Of a stretch of DNA of 64,000 bases, positions 55,259 to 63,777 are shown one piece after another. A program made the translations under genes and the position numbers. The stretch's first letter is position 1, and every line of letters begins with the position of its first letter. This DNA comes from Kaistia hirudinis (lineage in GTDB: Bacteria > Pseudomonadota > Alphaproteobacteria > Rhizobiales > Kaistiaceae): positions 186,001 to 250,000 of the forward strand of contig NZ_JACIDS010000002.1 of assembly GCF_014196455.1 (NCBI RefSeq), written 5' to 3'. The notes beneath the pieces are model-generated. The model worked only from the letters and a program-made list of their open reading frames with translations, had not been told where the DNA came from and searched no databases.

Positions 55259-55969
55259 TCAGCCGGCGCGGATACGCAGCACCTCTTCCTGGGCCATGTG
55301 CTCCTGCAGCCGCTTGTAGGCGCCGCCGATATGCGACTCGATCGTCGCCTCGGCGAGCGCCGTCTCGCGCATCCGGACCAGTTCGAGCAGCCTTGAATGG
55401 TCCCGATACCAGGAGGTGAGATAGTCGTCGGGTAGGCCGTCGCGCAGCAGCAGGAAGACGAAAATCTGCGAGCGCAGCGTCTCCCAGGTGCGGTAGAGGC
55501 GCGCGTGATGCGCCGCGCGGAACAGCGCATCGTGAAAATCGATATCGAGCTCGGCGACGCGCCGGCGCGTGATCGAAGCGCGCGGAATCGATTGAAAAAG
55601 CAGGAGAATGGCTTCGAGCGGCGCCAGGTCCTCGGCCTGCGCCTTCTCGCAGGCCGAGCGGATGGCGAGCCGCTCCAGCGCCTGGCGGAGGCTGTAGATC
55701 TCGGCGGCGTCCTCGATGGAAACCTGCGTCACGGTCGCGCCACGATGGGTCTCGTGGACGACCAGCCCCTCCTGCTCGAGGCGGAAGATCGCCTGCCGGA
55801 TCGGCCCGCGCGAGACGCTGAGACTCTCGGCGAGATCGTCCTCGATCAGCCGGTCGCCGCCCTTGAGGCGGCCGCTCAGGATCGCCTCGCGGATCGAGTC
55901 CGCGACATCGTCGGTGAGGACGCGGCGCTCGCGGCGCTGCAACTGACTGCTCAAGGGGGTCTTGCTCAT
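55259..55969 (-). CDS. GntR-family regulator, FadR/FCD subfamily
   Basis: A 236-residue regulator: winged helix ILSGRLKGGDRLIEDDLAESLSVSRGPIRQAIFRLEQEGLVVHETHRGATVT, then an FCD helical sensor domain with DLNFHDA-type metal site (ELDIDFHDALFRAAHHARLYRTW, IESHIGGAYKRL). It lies between the importer genes and the 2-hydroxyacid dehydrogenase, with candidate operators on both sides. ATG 55969 is preferred over an adjoining GTG at 55972. Confidence 0.9.
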   Translation of the reverse strand: MSKTPLSSQLQRRERRVLTDDVADSIREAILSGRLKGGDRLIEDDLAESLSVSRGPIRQAIFRLEQEGLVVHETHRGATVTQVSIEDAAEIYSLRQALERLAIRSACEKAQAEDLAPLEAILLLFQSIPRASITRRRVAELDIDFHDALFRAAHHARLYRTWETLRSQIFVFLLLRDGLPDDYLTSWYRDHSRLLELVRMRETALAEATIESHIGGAYKRLQEHMAQEEVLRIRAG

Positions 55970-55982
55970 CACAACAGTCTAC

Positions 55983-55999
55983 TGTTAACAATCGTACGA
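55983..55999. promoter_or_regulatory. Candidate GntR operator between divergent genes
   Basis: TGTTAACA palindrome (55983-55990) continuing as ACAATCGTACGA (55988-55999), 14 bases before the GntR start and 40 bases before the dehydrogenase start. It could serve both autoregulation and control of the dehydrogenase. Confidence 0.65.
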
Positions 56000-56038
56000 C
56001 GCTAGGGCGGTGCCCCGGCGAGGAATGGCAGGAGCATT

Positions 56039-57076
56039 ATGCGCATTTTCAAGGTCAATTGGTATCCGCCGGCGAACGAGGAACTGGAGACGCTGTTCGG
56101 CGGCGTGGCGAGCTTCGACATCGACCCGATACCGACCGATCCGGCCTATCGCATCGCCCGTGAACGCAGCCGCGCCGCCGACGCGCTGATCAATTGCTCG
56201 GCGACCCATCTGGTCCCTGCCGACCTCGATGATTTCGAGAATGTCCGTATCGTCGTGCGCGAGGGTGTCGGCTACGACAATCTGGATCTCGAGGGCTGGG
56301 GCGCGCGCGGCGTGCCGGTCTGCAACGTGCCCGATTACGGCACGACCGAGGTTGCCGATCATGCGATCGCGCTGATGCTGGCGCTGACGCGCGGCACCTC
56401 GACCTATACCGAGGTGCTGCGGGCGGATCCCGTCGCCAACTGGGGCTTTGCCCACGCGCCGCTCATCCGCCGGCACAAGGGCGCGACCTTCGGCGTCATC
56501 GGCCTCGGCCGCATCGGGCTCGCCGCCGCTCGCCGGGCCGCCGCCTTCGACATGAAAGTGGTGTTCTTCGATCCCTATCTGCCCAATGGCACCGAGCTCT
56601 CGGTCGGCTATGACCGCGTGACGAGCCTCGCCAAGCTCATGGAGATCAGCGATATCGTCAGCGTGCATACGCCGCTCAACGACGAGACGCGCGGCTTCGT
56701 CGGCGCCGCGGCCTTCGCCGCTGCCAAGCCCGGGCTGATCCTGGTCAATACGGCGCGCGGTCCGATCGTCGATCTCGACGCGCTCGCCGAGGCGCTCAAG
56801 TCGGGCAAGGTCGCCGGTGCCGGCCTCGACGTGCTGCCGCGCGAGCCCGCCGATCCCGATCATCCGCTGATCAAGGCGTTCGCGGCCGGCGAAGACTGGC
56901 TGCGCGGCCGCCTCGTCCTCTCTCCGCATGCGGCGTTCTACAGCCCCGATGCGATCAAGGACATGCAGCGCAAGGCCGTCGAGGTGATCGTCGCCTATCT
57001 GAACGAGGGCCGTCTCACCAATTGCGTGAACCGGCAGTTCCTGAAGCAGCCGGCGCCGGTCCGCCGCGCGTCCTGA
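56039..57076 (+). CDS. D-isomer-specific 2-hydroxyacid dehydrogenase (CtBP-like)
   Basis: A 345-residue NAD-dependent dehydrogenase. NAD loop GVIGLGRIGLAAARRAAAFDMKVVFFDPYLP; catalytic Arg in NTARGPIVDLDAL, Glu in DVLPREPADPDHP, His in LSPHAAFYS. The region VPVCNVPDYGTTEVADHAIALMLAL is typical. Overall pattern is that of the C-terminal-binding-protein subgroup. Divergent from the GntR gene and followed by a terminator. Confidence 0.9.
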   Translation: MRIFKVNWYPPANEELETLFGGVASFDIDPIPTDPAYRIARERSRAADALINCSATHLVPADLDDFENVRIVVREGVGYDNLDLEGWGARGVPVCNVPDYGTTEVADHAIALMLALTRGTSTYTEVLRADPVANWGFAHAPLIRRHKGATFGVIGLGRIGLAAARRAAAFDMKVVFFDPYLPNGTELSVGYDRVTSLAKLMEISDIVSVHTPLNDETRGFVGAAAFAAAKPGLILVNTARGPIVDLDALAEALKSGKVAGAGLDVLPREPADPDHPLIKAFAAGEDWLRGRLVLSPHAAFYSPDAIKDMQRKAVEVIVAYLNEGRLTNCVNRQFLKQPAPVRRAS

Positions 57077-57097
57077 TTTCGGCAGTCCGCAAGGAAG

Positions 57098-57126
57098 AAG
57101 GCCGCCGGCGCATCCGGCGGCCTTTT
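57098..57126. terminator. Bidirectional rho-independent terminator
   Basis: A perfect 11-bp stem AAGGCCGCCGG-cgcat-CCGGCGGCCTT ending in TTTT lies between the convergent dehydrogenase genes; the opposite strand reads ...CTTCTTCC after the stem. Confidence 0.85.
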
Positions 57127-57131
57127 CTCGT

Positions 57132-58211
57132 TCAGGCGAGGCGCGGCGGCAGCGGCACGCCGAGCCGTTCCGCATAGCCCTCGAAGGCGGCCCAGGTGAC
57201 GCGGTCGATCGGCACGCCGGTGCTCACCCGCCGCTTTGCCTCGGCCTTTTCGAGATCGCCCGGCGCCTGCACGGCCATGTCGCCCTTTGCCGGCTGGGCG
57301 CGGAGATCGGCGAGGAAGCTGCCGATCCGCGCATCGAAGGCCGAGAGCGTCTGGAACAGGGCAGGGGACAGCACGACGAAGAAATGGCCGATCGGGATCG
57401 GCTTCGACCAGTCCGGGCCGCCAAAGGCCGAGAGCGTGCGGCCATGGCCCATGCCAGTGAAGGCTGAGCAAAGCAGGTCGACCATGGCGGCGAGGCCGCT
57501 GCCCTTGTAGCCGAAGGTGGCGCCGCCGACCGGGCCGACCGCGACGGCGGCGTTGGCGTCGGTGGTGAAGGCGCCCGTCCGGTCCACCGCGATCTCGGGC
57601 GGCAGTGGCGTGCCGGTGGCGCGTCTGAGCTCCACGCGGTTGAACGGGATCGCGCTGGTCGCCATGTCGAGCAGCAGCGGATCCTCACCCGGCGCCGGCA
57701 CGGCGAAGGAAATCGGGTTGGTGCCGAAGAAGGCCGATGTGCCGCCGAAAGGGATCACCGCGCTGTCGGCATGGGTCATGCCGAGCGCCGCGAAGCCATC
57801 GAGCGCCGCCAGGCGTGTATAGCAGCCGGTCGCGCCGTGATGCGACGAGCGTCCGACGGTCGCCACCGCGACGCCGGTCTCGGCGGCGACCTTCGAGGCC
57901 TCGGCAATGGCGCGATAGCTCGCCAGATGTCCGAAGCCGTCATCGGCATCGATATGCAGCACCGCCGGCGCCTTGCGTTCGACCGTGAGCCGCGGCGCGC
58001 GGTTGATGCGCCCGCCTTCGAGGCCCCTCATATAGAAAGGCACGAGGCGCACGCCGTGGGTGTCGAAGGCGCGAGACGAGGCGTCGACGACGGCGGTCGA
58101 GACCGCCTCCGCGCTCGCCGCGTCGGCGCCGGCCGCGCGAAAGACGGCTTCGACAAAGGGTTTCAGATCGCGCGTCGCGACGCGCGCGCCATCGATGGTT
58201 TCCAGAGACAA
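57132..58211 (-). CDS. Ldh-family (malate/L-lactate/ureidoglycolate-type) dehydrogenase
   Basis: A 359-residue NAD(P)-dependent oxidoreductase of the MDH2/YlbC fold, unrelated to classic Rossmann dehydrogenases. Motifs: SRAFDTHGVRLVPFYMRGLEGGRIN, GRSSHHGATGCYTRLAA (catalytic His), FGTNPISFAVP and GYKGSGLAAMVDLL. Members oxidise L-hydroxyacids such as lactate, malate, sulfolactate or 2,3-diketogulonate. A perfect TATTATAATA palindrome lies 49 bases upstream. The substrate is probably part of the sugar-acid route. Confidence 0.9.
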   Translation of the reverse strand: MSLETIDGARVATRDLKPFVEAVFRAAGADAASAEAVSTAVVDASSRAFDTHGVRLVPFYMRGLEGGRINRAPRLTVERKAPAVLHIDADDGFGHLASYRAIAEASKVAAETGVAVATVGRSSHHGATGCYTRLAALDGFAALGMTHADSAVIPFGGTSAFFGTNPISFAVPAPGEDPLLLDMATSAIPFNRVELRRATGTPLPPEIAVDRTGAFTTDANAAVAVGPVGGATFGYKGSGLAAMVDLLCSAFTGMGHGRTLSAFGGPDWSKPIPIGHFFVVLSPALFQTLSAFDARIGSFLADLRAQPAKGDMAVQAPGDLEKAEAKRRVSTGVPIDRVTWAAFEGYAERLGVPLPPRLA

Positions 58212-58259
58212 GGCGCTTCCTCACGCAGCATGGCCGCGCTTTGTCGGTCTGCGGCCAAT

Positions 58260-58269
58260 TATTATAATA
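58260..58269. promoter_or_regulatory. TATTATAATA palindrome upstream of the Ldh-family gene
   Basis: A perfect 10-base AT-only palindrome in otherwise GC-rich DNA, 49 bases upstream of the gene on the minus strand. It could be a -10 box (TATAAT lies within it), an operator, or both. Confidence 0.45.
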
Positions 58270-58372
58270 CTATGAGAGGTAGACGATCTCGTCGCGGCTG
58301 AAAAGATGGCGATGCGGAAGTTGATGCTCGTCGGGCAGGTGGCGCGCGCCAGTGCCGGGAGCCGAAAGAGCT

Positions 58373-58402
58373 AAGGGCCGCACCCTCGCGGATGCGGCCC
58401 TT
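58373..58402 (-). terminator. Hairpin after the second hyuB gene
   Basis: A perfect 10-bp stem AAGGGCCGCA with TGCGGCCCTT and a 10-base loop lies 70 bases past the hyuB stop on the minus strand, followed there by AGCTCTTTC. It is a plausible terminator for the leftward hyuA-hyuB-type message. Confidence 0.5.
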
Positions 58403-58471
58403 GTCGGGCGGCCTGACCTCGCTCCGCGGCGTGGGGCCGGTCGGTGCGGAGGAACTGACGCGCCGCCGAGA

Positions 58472-60241
58472 TCAGGCCGTTGCCGGCAGCGCCTCACGCA
58501 GCTTCGCGGTCTTGGCGGCATCGATCGCGCCCTCGGCGTCGATCGCAACGCCATAAACGCTCTCGGCCCGCTCGCGGCTGATCCAGCCCTCGCGCACATC
58601 ATGCAGCACGCGAGCCGGCGCGCGTTCGAACGGATGGCCGTAGCCGCCGCCGCCGCCGGAGATCGAGACCATCCGCTCATCGGCGGCGATCACCACTTCG
58701 GCGCAGGCCGGCACCGGCTCCAGCGAGCCGTCGGCATGGCGGCGGAACTGGGCAGACGGCGCGCCGGCAAGACCACCACGCGTGCCGAGCGCCGGGTTGA
58801 TGTTGCCGTCGCTGACATAGGCAACGGTCATCGCGCAATCGACGGGCGCGAATTCGGAATAGGCGCCGAGCGCGCCGCGGAAGCGGCCTGCGCCTTCGGA
58901 ATCGGGGATGAGGCGGCGCTGATGCACGAAGATCGGATGGCGCAATTCGTCGATCTCGATCGAGTCCTGGTAGCACATGCCCGCATTGCCGACATGCAGG
59001 ATGGTGAGCCAGCCATCGGTCCAGGGCGTGCCGGCGCCGCCGGTGCAGCCCAGATAGACCTCGTTGACGAACGGCTTGCCGTCATGGACGCCCGAGACGA
59101 CGCCGCAGGAGGGCGGGATCAGCGCGCCCGTCTCGGCCTGGCCGAGACCGTCGGCGAGCTCCGCCATCGCCGCCTGCACCGGATTGGCGACACGGTCGGC
59201 GATATTGGTGGTCGCGACCGAGCAGGAGGTCGGGTGCTTCGGCCGGCCGACGATGCAGCCGTCGCGCAGATGGATCTTGATGCGGCGGAAGCTGCCCTCG
59301 TTCTTCGGCACCGTATGGTCGATCGAATTGAAGATGCCGATCATCGGCGTCGACAGCGCGCAGGCCTCGGAGAGGTTGAGCCCGTTCGGCATCGAATCCG
59401 GATTGTCGGTCATGTCGACCTCGATCAGGGCCTCCTCGGGCTTCACCTCGACGGTCGCCTTGATCGTGACGCCCTCGGCCGGGGTGCCGGGGAAGGCGTC
59501 ATGCGTCGAGGTGCGGGTAACCTTGCCCTTGGGCAAAGCGCGGATCACCTCGATCATCCGCCGCTCGGAATAGTCGAACCACTGGCCGGTGTAGTCCTCC
59601 AGCCGGTCCCAGCCGATCTCCTTGCCGAGCGCCAGGATCTCGCGCTCGCCGACGCGGGCGGCGCCCAGCGTCGCCAGATAGTCGCCCCACCACTGGTCCG
59701 GAACACGGATGCGCATCTGGCACATGCGGATGATGTCCATCACGTGCTGGTAGTCGTTCTGGATCTTCACGGCCGGGAAGATCAGCGCGCCCTCGTTATA
59801 GACGTCGACGGCGGCGCCCATATAGGTCGTCGGCAGCGAGTTGCCGCAATCGGCCTGGTGCGCCTTGGCGAGCACGGTGAAGCGGTGCACGCCCTCGTCG
59901 TCGATGATCGGCACGAGGATCGAGTGATCCGCCGGATGCGTGCAGCCGTGATAGGGCGAATTGTGCAGGAAGGCGTCGCCGCGCTTCAGCACCGGATGGT
60001 TGTCGGTCATGGTGCGCGACATGATGTCGGGGCCGCGCAGCACGTGGTTCGGCAGGCTCTCCGCCGTCGCGAGCAATTCATGCTTGGCGGTCAGCACCAC
60101 GCAGGAGAAATCGCGCGCGATCGTCAGGATGCCGGAGCGGCCCGTGCGATGCAGCGTGTTCGCCATCTTGCGGGCGATGCCCTCGAAGCGGGCCGTGAGC
60201 ACCGCGAGGGTCGATCCGTCCATGGTCGTCTTGTTCGTCAT
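58472..60241 (-). CDS. hyuB: Hydantoinase/oxoprolinase B subunit family protein (second copy)
   Basis: A 589-residue HyuB protein. Motifs: MTNKTTMDGSTLAVLTARFEGIARKMANTLHRTGRSG, DAFLHNSPYHGCTHPADHSI, DMTDNPDSMPNGLNLSEA, GGGGGYGHPFERAP. It is clearly divergent from the first HyuB (16504-18264), with different N-terminal and metal-site spacing, so the two pairs probably have different substrates. It follows hyuA by 12 bases; GAGGAG precedes ATG 60241. Confidence 0.92.
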   Translation of the reverse strand: MTNKTTMDGSTLAVLTARFEGIARKMANTLHRTGRSGILTIARDFSCVVLTAKHELLATAESLPNHVLRGPDIMSRTMTDNHPVLKRGDAFLHNSPYHGCTHPADHSILVPIIDDEGVHRFTVLAKAHQADCGNSLPTTYMGAAVDVYNEGALIFPAVKIQNDYQHVMDIIRMCQMRIRVPDQWWGDYLATLGAARVGEREILALGKEIGWDRLEDYTGQWFDYSERRMIEVIRALPKGKVTRTSTHDAFPGTPAEGVTIKATVEVKPEEALIEVDMTDNPDSMPNGLNLSEACALSTPMIGIFNSIDHTVPKNEGSFRRIKIHLRDGCIVGRPKHPTSCSVATTNIADRVANPVQAAMAELADGLGQAETGALIPPSCGVVSGVHDGKPFVNEVYLGCTGGAGTPWTDGWLTILHVGNAGMCYQDSIEIDELRHPIFVHQRRLIPDSEGAGRFRGALGAYSEFAPVDCAMTVAYVSDGNINPALGTRGGLAGAPSAQFRRHADGSLEPVPACAEVVIAADERMVSISGGGGGYGHPFERAPARVLHDVREGWISRERAESVYGVAIDAEGAIDAAKTAKLREALPATA

Positions 60242-60253
60242 GGCTCGCTCTCC

Positions 60254-62317
60254 TCAGACTTCGATGACGAGGTTGCCGGAAGCATCGCGCCAGGCCTTGC
60301 AGCCCGGATCGACGACGATCGAGGTGAAATCGGATTCGACGATCGCCGGGCCGGTCAGCATCTGGCCCTCCGGGATCGCCTCGAGCCGCCAGACATCGGC
60401 CTCGACCCAGTCCGTGCCCAGGAAGCGCACCGGCCGCGACGGCAGGCGGGCCGGACGCGTATCGGCGGCGAGGCGTCCGGGCTCGTCGGGCGCGATGCGG
60501 CAGCGCACCTCGGCGTTCCAGCTCACGGTCTCGATCTCCGCCTTGTCGTCGCTGACGGCGAAGATGTCCTGGTGCATGCGATGGAAGTCGCCGACCAGCG
60601 CCGCGATATCGGCCGGACTGGTGAAGGCCTCTGTGTGCAGCGGCACTTCGATTTCCCAGGCCTGATCGGTGTAGCGCGCCTCGGTCGACCATTCGATCGA
60701 GACCGATGTCGCGCCCGCGCCAGGTCCAGCCGCGAAGGCTTCGCAGCCGGCCTTCAGAGTGGCGAGGACGGCGTTGACGCCGTCGCGATCGAACGCGTCG
60801 CTGCGCGTGTGGAACATCGCCTGCTGATGCGTGGTGAGGTCCGAGATCAGCGCGCCGGAGGCCGCCAGCGCGGCGCCGGCTTCGGTGACGAGCACGCGCT
60901 TGCAGCCGAGGCGGCGCGCGATGGCGACGCAGTTGATCCCCGCGGCGCCGCCGCCGGCCACGAAAGTCGCCTGCGTCGGGTCGATGCCCTGGTTGACCGT
61001 GATGTCCATGATCGCCTGGACCATGTGCTCGGTCGCGAGCGTCACGATCGACTCGGCGGCCTCGTCCACGCTCTTCCCGAGCGGCTCGGCGACATCGCGG
61101 CGGATCGCGTCGAGCGCGCCGTCCTTGTCGAGCGCCATGCGGCCGCCGAGGAAGAATTTGGCGTCGATGAAGCCGAGCGCGACGGAGGCGTCGGTGAGCG
61201 TCGGGCGAGTGCCGCCGCGGCCATAGCAGACGGGACCGGGAACCGCGCCGGCGCTCTTCGGCCCGACATGCAGCAGGCCGCCGGCATCGACCCAGGCGAT
61301 CGAGCCGCCGCCGGCGCCGATGCTCTTCACATCGACGGAGGGCATGCCGGTCATGTGGCTGCGGAAGGGCTGGCCGAGCCAGGTCTCGCGGGTGCGCGGG
61401 ATACGGCCACGGCGGACCAGCGAGACGTCGAAGGTGGTGCCGCCCGTATCGCCGACGATGAGCGTCTCGGCGGCATCTCCGGCGCCATAGGCGCGCGCGG
61501 CGACAGGCGCCATGCTCGGGCCGGAATTGATCAGGTGCACCGGCGCCTCGGCGACGCGCGCCGCATCCATGACGCCGCCCTGCGAGGTGACGACGAGGAC
61601 GCGGCCCTTGAAGCCGGCATCGCGCAGCCGCTGTTCGAGGCCGCGCATATAGGCGCCCATGACAGGCTTCAGCGAGGCGTCGATGCAGGTCGAGGAGGCG
61701 CGGCGATATTCGCGGATCGACGGGTTGATCCGGTGCGACAGCGTATAGGGAACGCCGGGCAGGACCTCTTCGATCAGCGCGCCGACGGCGAGCTCGTGCT
61801 CGGGATTCACCACCGACCACAGGAAGCAGACGCCGATCGCCTCGACGCCGGCCGCCTTGACCTGACGCAGGATCTCGATGACGGCGTCCTGGTCGAGCGG
61901 CGTCTTGACCGCGCCGCTGACAGCGATGCGCTCCGGCACCTCGAAGGTGAGCGCCCGCGGCACATAGGGCTCGGTATAGGGAACGGTGAAATTGAACGGC
62001 TCGATGCGGCCGCCTTCGCGGAACACCAGCGTATCGGGATGGCCCTTGGTGGTCAGAAAGGCGGTCTTGGCCGTCGAGCCGGTCACGATCGCGTTGATCG
62101 CGTGCGTCGTGCCATGGACGAGGATGTCGCCGCGGCCGAGATAGTCGGCCAGCGGCTCGCCGACGGCCTCGGCGGCGATGCGGAGGCTGTCGATGACGCC
62201 CGCGACCGGATCGGACGGCGTCGTCGATGCCTTGTGCATCGACAGGACACCGGCCTCGTCTGCGACCATCAGATCGGTGAAGGTGCCGCCGGTGTCGACG
62301 GCGAAGCGAAGGCCCAT
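60254..62317 (-). CDS. hyuA: Hydantoinase/oxoprolinase A subunit family protein (second copy)
   Basis: A 687-residue HyuA protein: FAVDTGGTFTDLMVAD, TTKGHPDTLVFREGGRIEPFNF, VGDTGGTTFDVSLV, VAGGGAAGINCVAIARRL. The last differs from the PFGGAGPLHG of the first HyuA, placing it in another subgroup; glutamate or acetone-carboxylase-like relatives exist there. ATG 62317 starts just before the Rossmann-like strand. The neighbouring fumarylacetoacetate-hydrolase and Ldh-family genes suggest a keto-acid or lactam pathway. Confidence 0.92.
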   Translation of the reverse strand: MGLRFAVDTGGTFTDLMVADEAGVLSMHKASTTPSDPVAGVIDSLRIAAEAVGEPLADYLGRGDILVHGTTHAINAIVTGSTAKTAFLTTKGHPDTLVFREGGRIEPFNFTVPYTEPYVPRALTFEVPERIAVSGAVKTPLDQDAVIEILRQVKAAGVEAIGVCFLWSVVNPEHELAVGALIEEVLPGVPYTLSHRINPSIREYRRASSTCIDASLKPVMGAYMRGLEQRLRDAGFKGRVLVVTSQGGVMDAARVAEAPVHLINSGPSMAPVAARAYGAGDAAETLIVGDTGGTTFDVSLVRRGRIPRTRETWLGQPFRSHMTGMPSVDVKSIGAGGGSIAWVDAGGLLHVGPKSAGAVPGPVCYGRGGTRPTLTDASVALGFIDAKFFLGGRMALDKDGALDAIRRDVAEPLGKSVDEAAESIVTLATEHMVQAIMDITVNQGIDPTQATFVAGGGAAGINCVAIARRLGCKRVLVTEAGAALAASGALISDLTTHQQAMFHTRSDAFDRDGVNAVLATLKAGCEAFAAGPGAGATSVSIEWSTEARYTDQAWEIEVPLHTEAFTSPADIAALVGDFHRMHQDIFAVSDDKAEIETVSWNAEVRCRIAPDEPGRLAADTRPARLPSRPVRFLGTDWVEADVWRLEAIPEGQMLTGPAIVESDFTSIVVDPGCKAWRDASGNLVIEV

Positions 62318-62374
62318 GGCTCGGCTCCGAATAGAGGGGTCAGGGTCGGCCGGAGGCCGCAATGGAACGGCGGC

Positions 62375-63370
62375 CTAGAGCGGGCGCACCACGAAAGTCT
62401 TGTCGGGCACCGCCACCATACGATTGCGCAGCGGCCGGCCGAAATCCGGCACGTCGATTTCGAACTGGTCGCCCGACTGGGTCGTCACGCCATTGGCGCA
62501 GGACAGAAGCGGCGCGCCGAAGAAATAGGCGTGCAGGTCGCCGGGACGGCGGAAGATGTCGTAGCGGAAATGATAGTGCTCGAGATTGCGCACCGAGTGC
62601 GACATGTTCTTCTCGCCGCTCAGGAATTCGCCCTCCCAGATCGGCGCACCGTCGCGGATGACGCGGATGGTGCCGCGCGTATCCTCGGGCAGGTCGCCGA
62701 CCAGAAGCTCCGGCCCGATCGAGCAGGCGCGCAGCTTGGAATGGGCGAGGTAGAGATAGTTGAGCGCCTCGGTCACCTGGTCGGAGAATTCATTGCCGAG
62801 CGCGAAGCCGAGCCGCCAGGGATTGCCGTCGGGGCCGATCAGGTACAGCCCGACGATCTCGGCTTCCTCGCCGCCGGCAAGCGCGAAGGCCGGCATCGGC
62901 AGGTCCGCCTCGGGCGCGACGACGGAGGTGCCGAGGCCTTTGAAGAACCATTCCGGTTGCACGCCGACTTCGCCTTCCGCCGGCTTGCCGCCTTCGAGGC
63001 CCATGCGGAAGATCTTCATCGAGTCGGTCATCTCGGCGTCGGCGCCGTGGGCGATCTCGTGCATCTTGTCGCGCGCATCGGCGCTGCCGATGTGGGTCAG
63101 GCCCGTGCCGGTGATCCAGAAACGGTTGGGCTCGGGATGGTCGAGCGCCGGCAGCAGGCGGCCTTCGGCGATGATCTCGTCATAGGACGCATGGCCGTCG
63201 CGCGGCTCGGCATCGACAATCGCGGCCAGCGACTGCCCGGCCTCGATCGCGCGGGTCGCGAGTTCATAGACCGAGGTCGAACGGGTCAGCGGCGACAGGC
63301 TGGCGCCGCCGGGCGCTGCGACGCCGACCTTGCGCTCGCCGGTACGGCTCTTGAATTGCACAAGACGCAT
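62375..63370 (-). CDS. Fumarylacetoacetate hydrolase superfamily protein, AraD1-like
   Basis: A 331-residue protein starting MRLVQFKSRTGERKVGVAAP. Metal-site residues fit the FAH fold in VQPEWFFKGLGTSVVAPEADLPMPAFALAGGEEAEI (Glu-rich) and GNEFSDQVTEA. The AraD1 group includes 2-keto-3-deoxy-L-arabonate dehydratase-like proteins. ATG 63370 follows TTGGAGA. It heads the leftward operon with the second hyuA/hyuB and faces the IclR gene. Confidence 0.87.
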   Translation of the reverse strand: MRLVQFKSRTGERKVGVAAPGGASLSPLTRSTSVYELATRAIEAGQSLAAIVDAEPRDGHASYDEIIAEGRLLPALDHPEPNRFWITGTGLTHIGSADARDKMHEIAHGADAEMTDSMKIFRMGLEGGKPAEGEVGVQPEWFFKGLGTSVVAPEADLPMPAFALAGGEEAEIVGLYLIGPDGNPWRLGFALGNEFSDQVTEALNYLYLAHSKLRACSIGPELLVGDLPEDTRGTIRVIRDGAPIWEGEFLSGEKNMSHSVRNLEHYHFRYDIFRRPGDLHAYFFGAPLLSCANGVTTQSGDQFEIDVPDFGRPLRNRMVAVPDKTFVVRPL

Positions 63371-63638
63371 GAATGTCTCCAAGGGAATGGGATGCTGCGG
63401 CGCGCGGTACGGATCAGGAGGCGAGGCGCGGGATAGCCGCGAGGGACGGACGGGCAGACGGGACGAAGGCGAGGCCGTGATGCGGGCCGGACACCGATCC
63501 TCCGGGAGCATTGCGGCTCCCCGATACCAACCGGGTGCGACGCCAGACGAGCCTTTGACCGGGGAGCGTATCCTTGCGGATGCCGCCGAACCACGCCGCC
63601 GATCCCGGCTTTTTCTTCTCGGCCATCTTGCCCGCGCT

Positions 63639-63680
63639 TTGACTGATGCTATTGTTCGGCTATACAGAACAATGTTCTGT
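63639..63680 (+). promoter_or_regulatory. Promoter with overlapping IclR-type palindrome
   Basis: TTGACT (63639-63644), a 16-base gap and TATACA (63661-63666) form a good sigma-70-like promoter reading toward the IclR gene. A perfect palindrome ACAGAACA-A-TGTTCTGT (63664-63680) overlaps its -10 box. The position suggests autorepression by the adjacent IclR protein and joint control of the divergent operon. Confidence 0.65.
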
Positions 63681-63777
63681 TATACAAATCGTTAGGACAG
63701 GTGGTAGGCGTTGTCAACCACGGCTGCCGGCGAGTATCGATGAGCATTCGCGTTCGCGCGGGGCAGCTGGAGTGCGG

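Noticed and set aside
58270-58680. 136-codon minus-strand frame past the second hyuB
   Set aside because: It overlaps the end of hyuB in another frame. The tail LPDEHQLPHRHLF looks protein-like but there is no start and I cannot assign it.
58352-63436. 1694-codon open frame on the plus strand
   Set aside because: It lies antisense to hyuB, hyuA and the AraD1-like gene, which have clear family motifs. Its translation is rich in Arg, Ala, Asp, Gly and His in the manner of a high-GC shadow frame.
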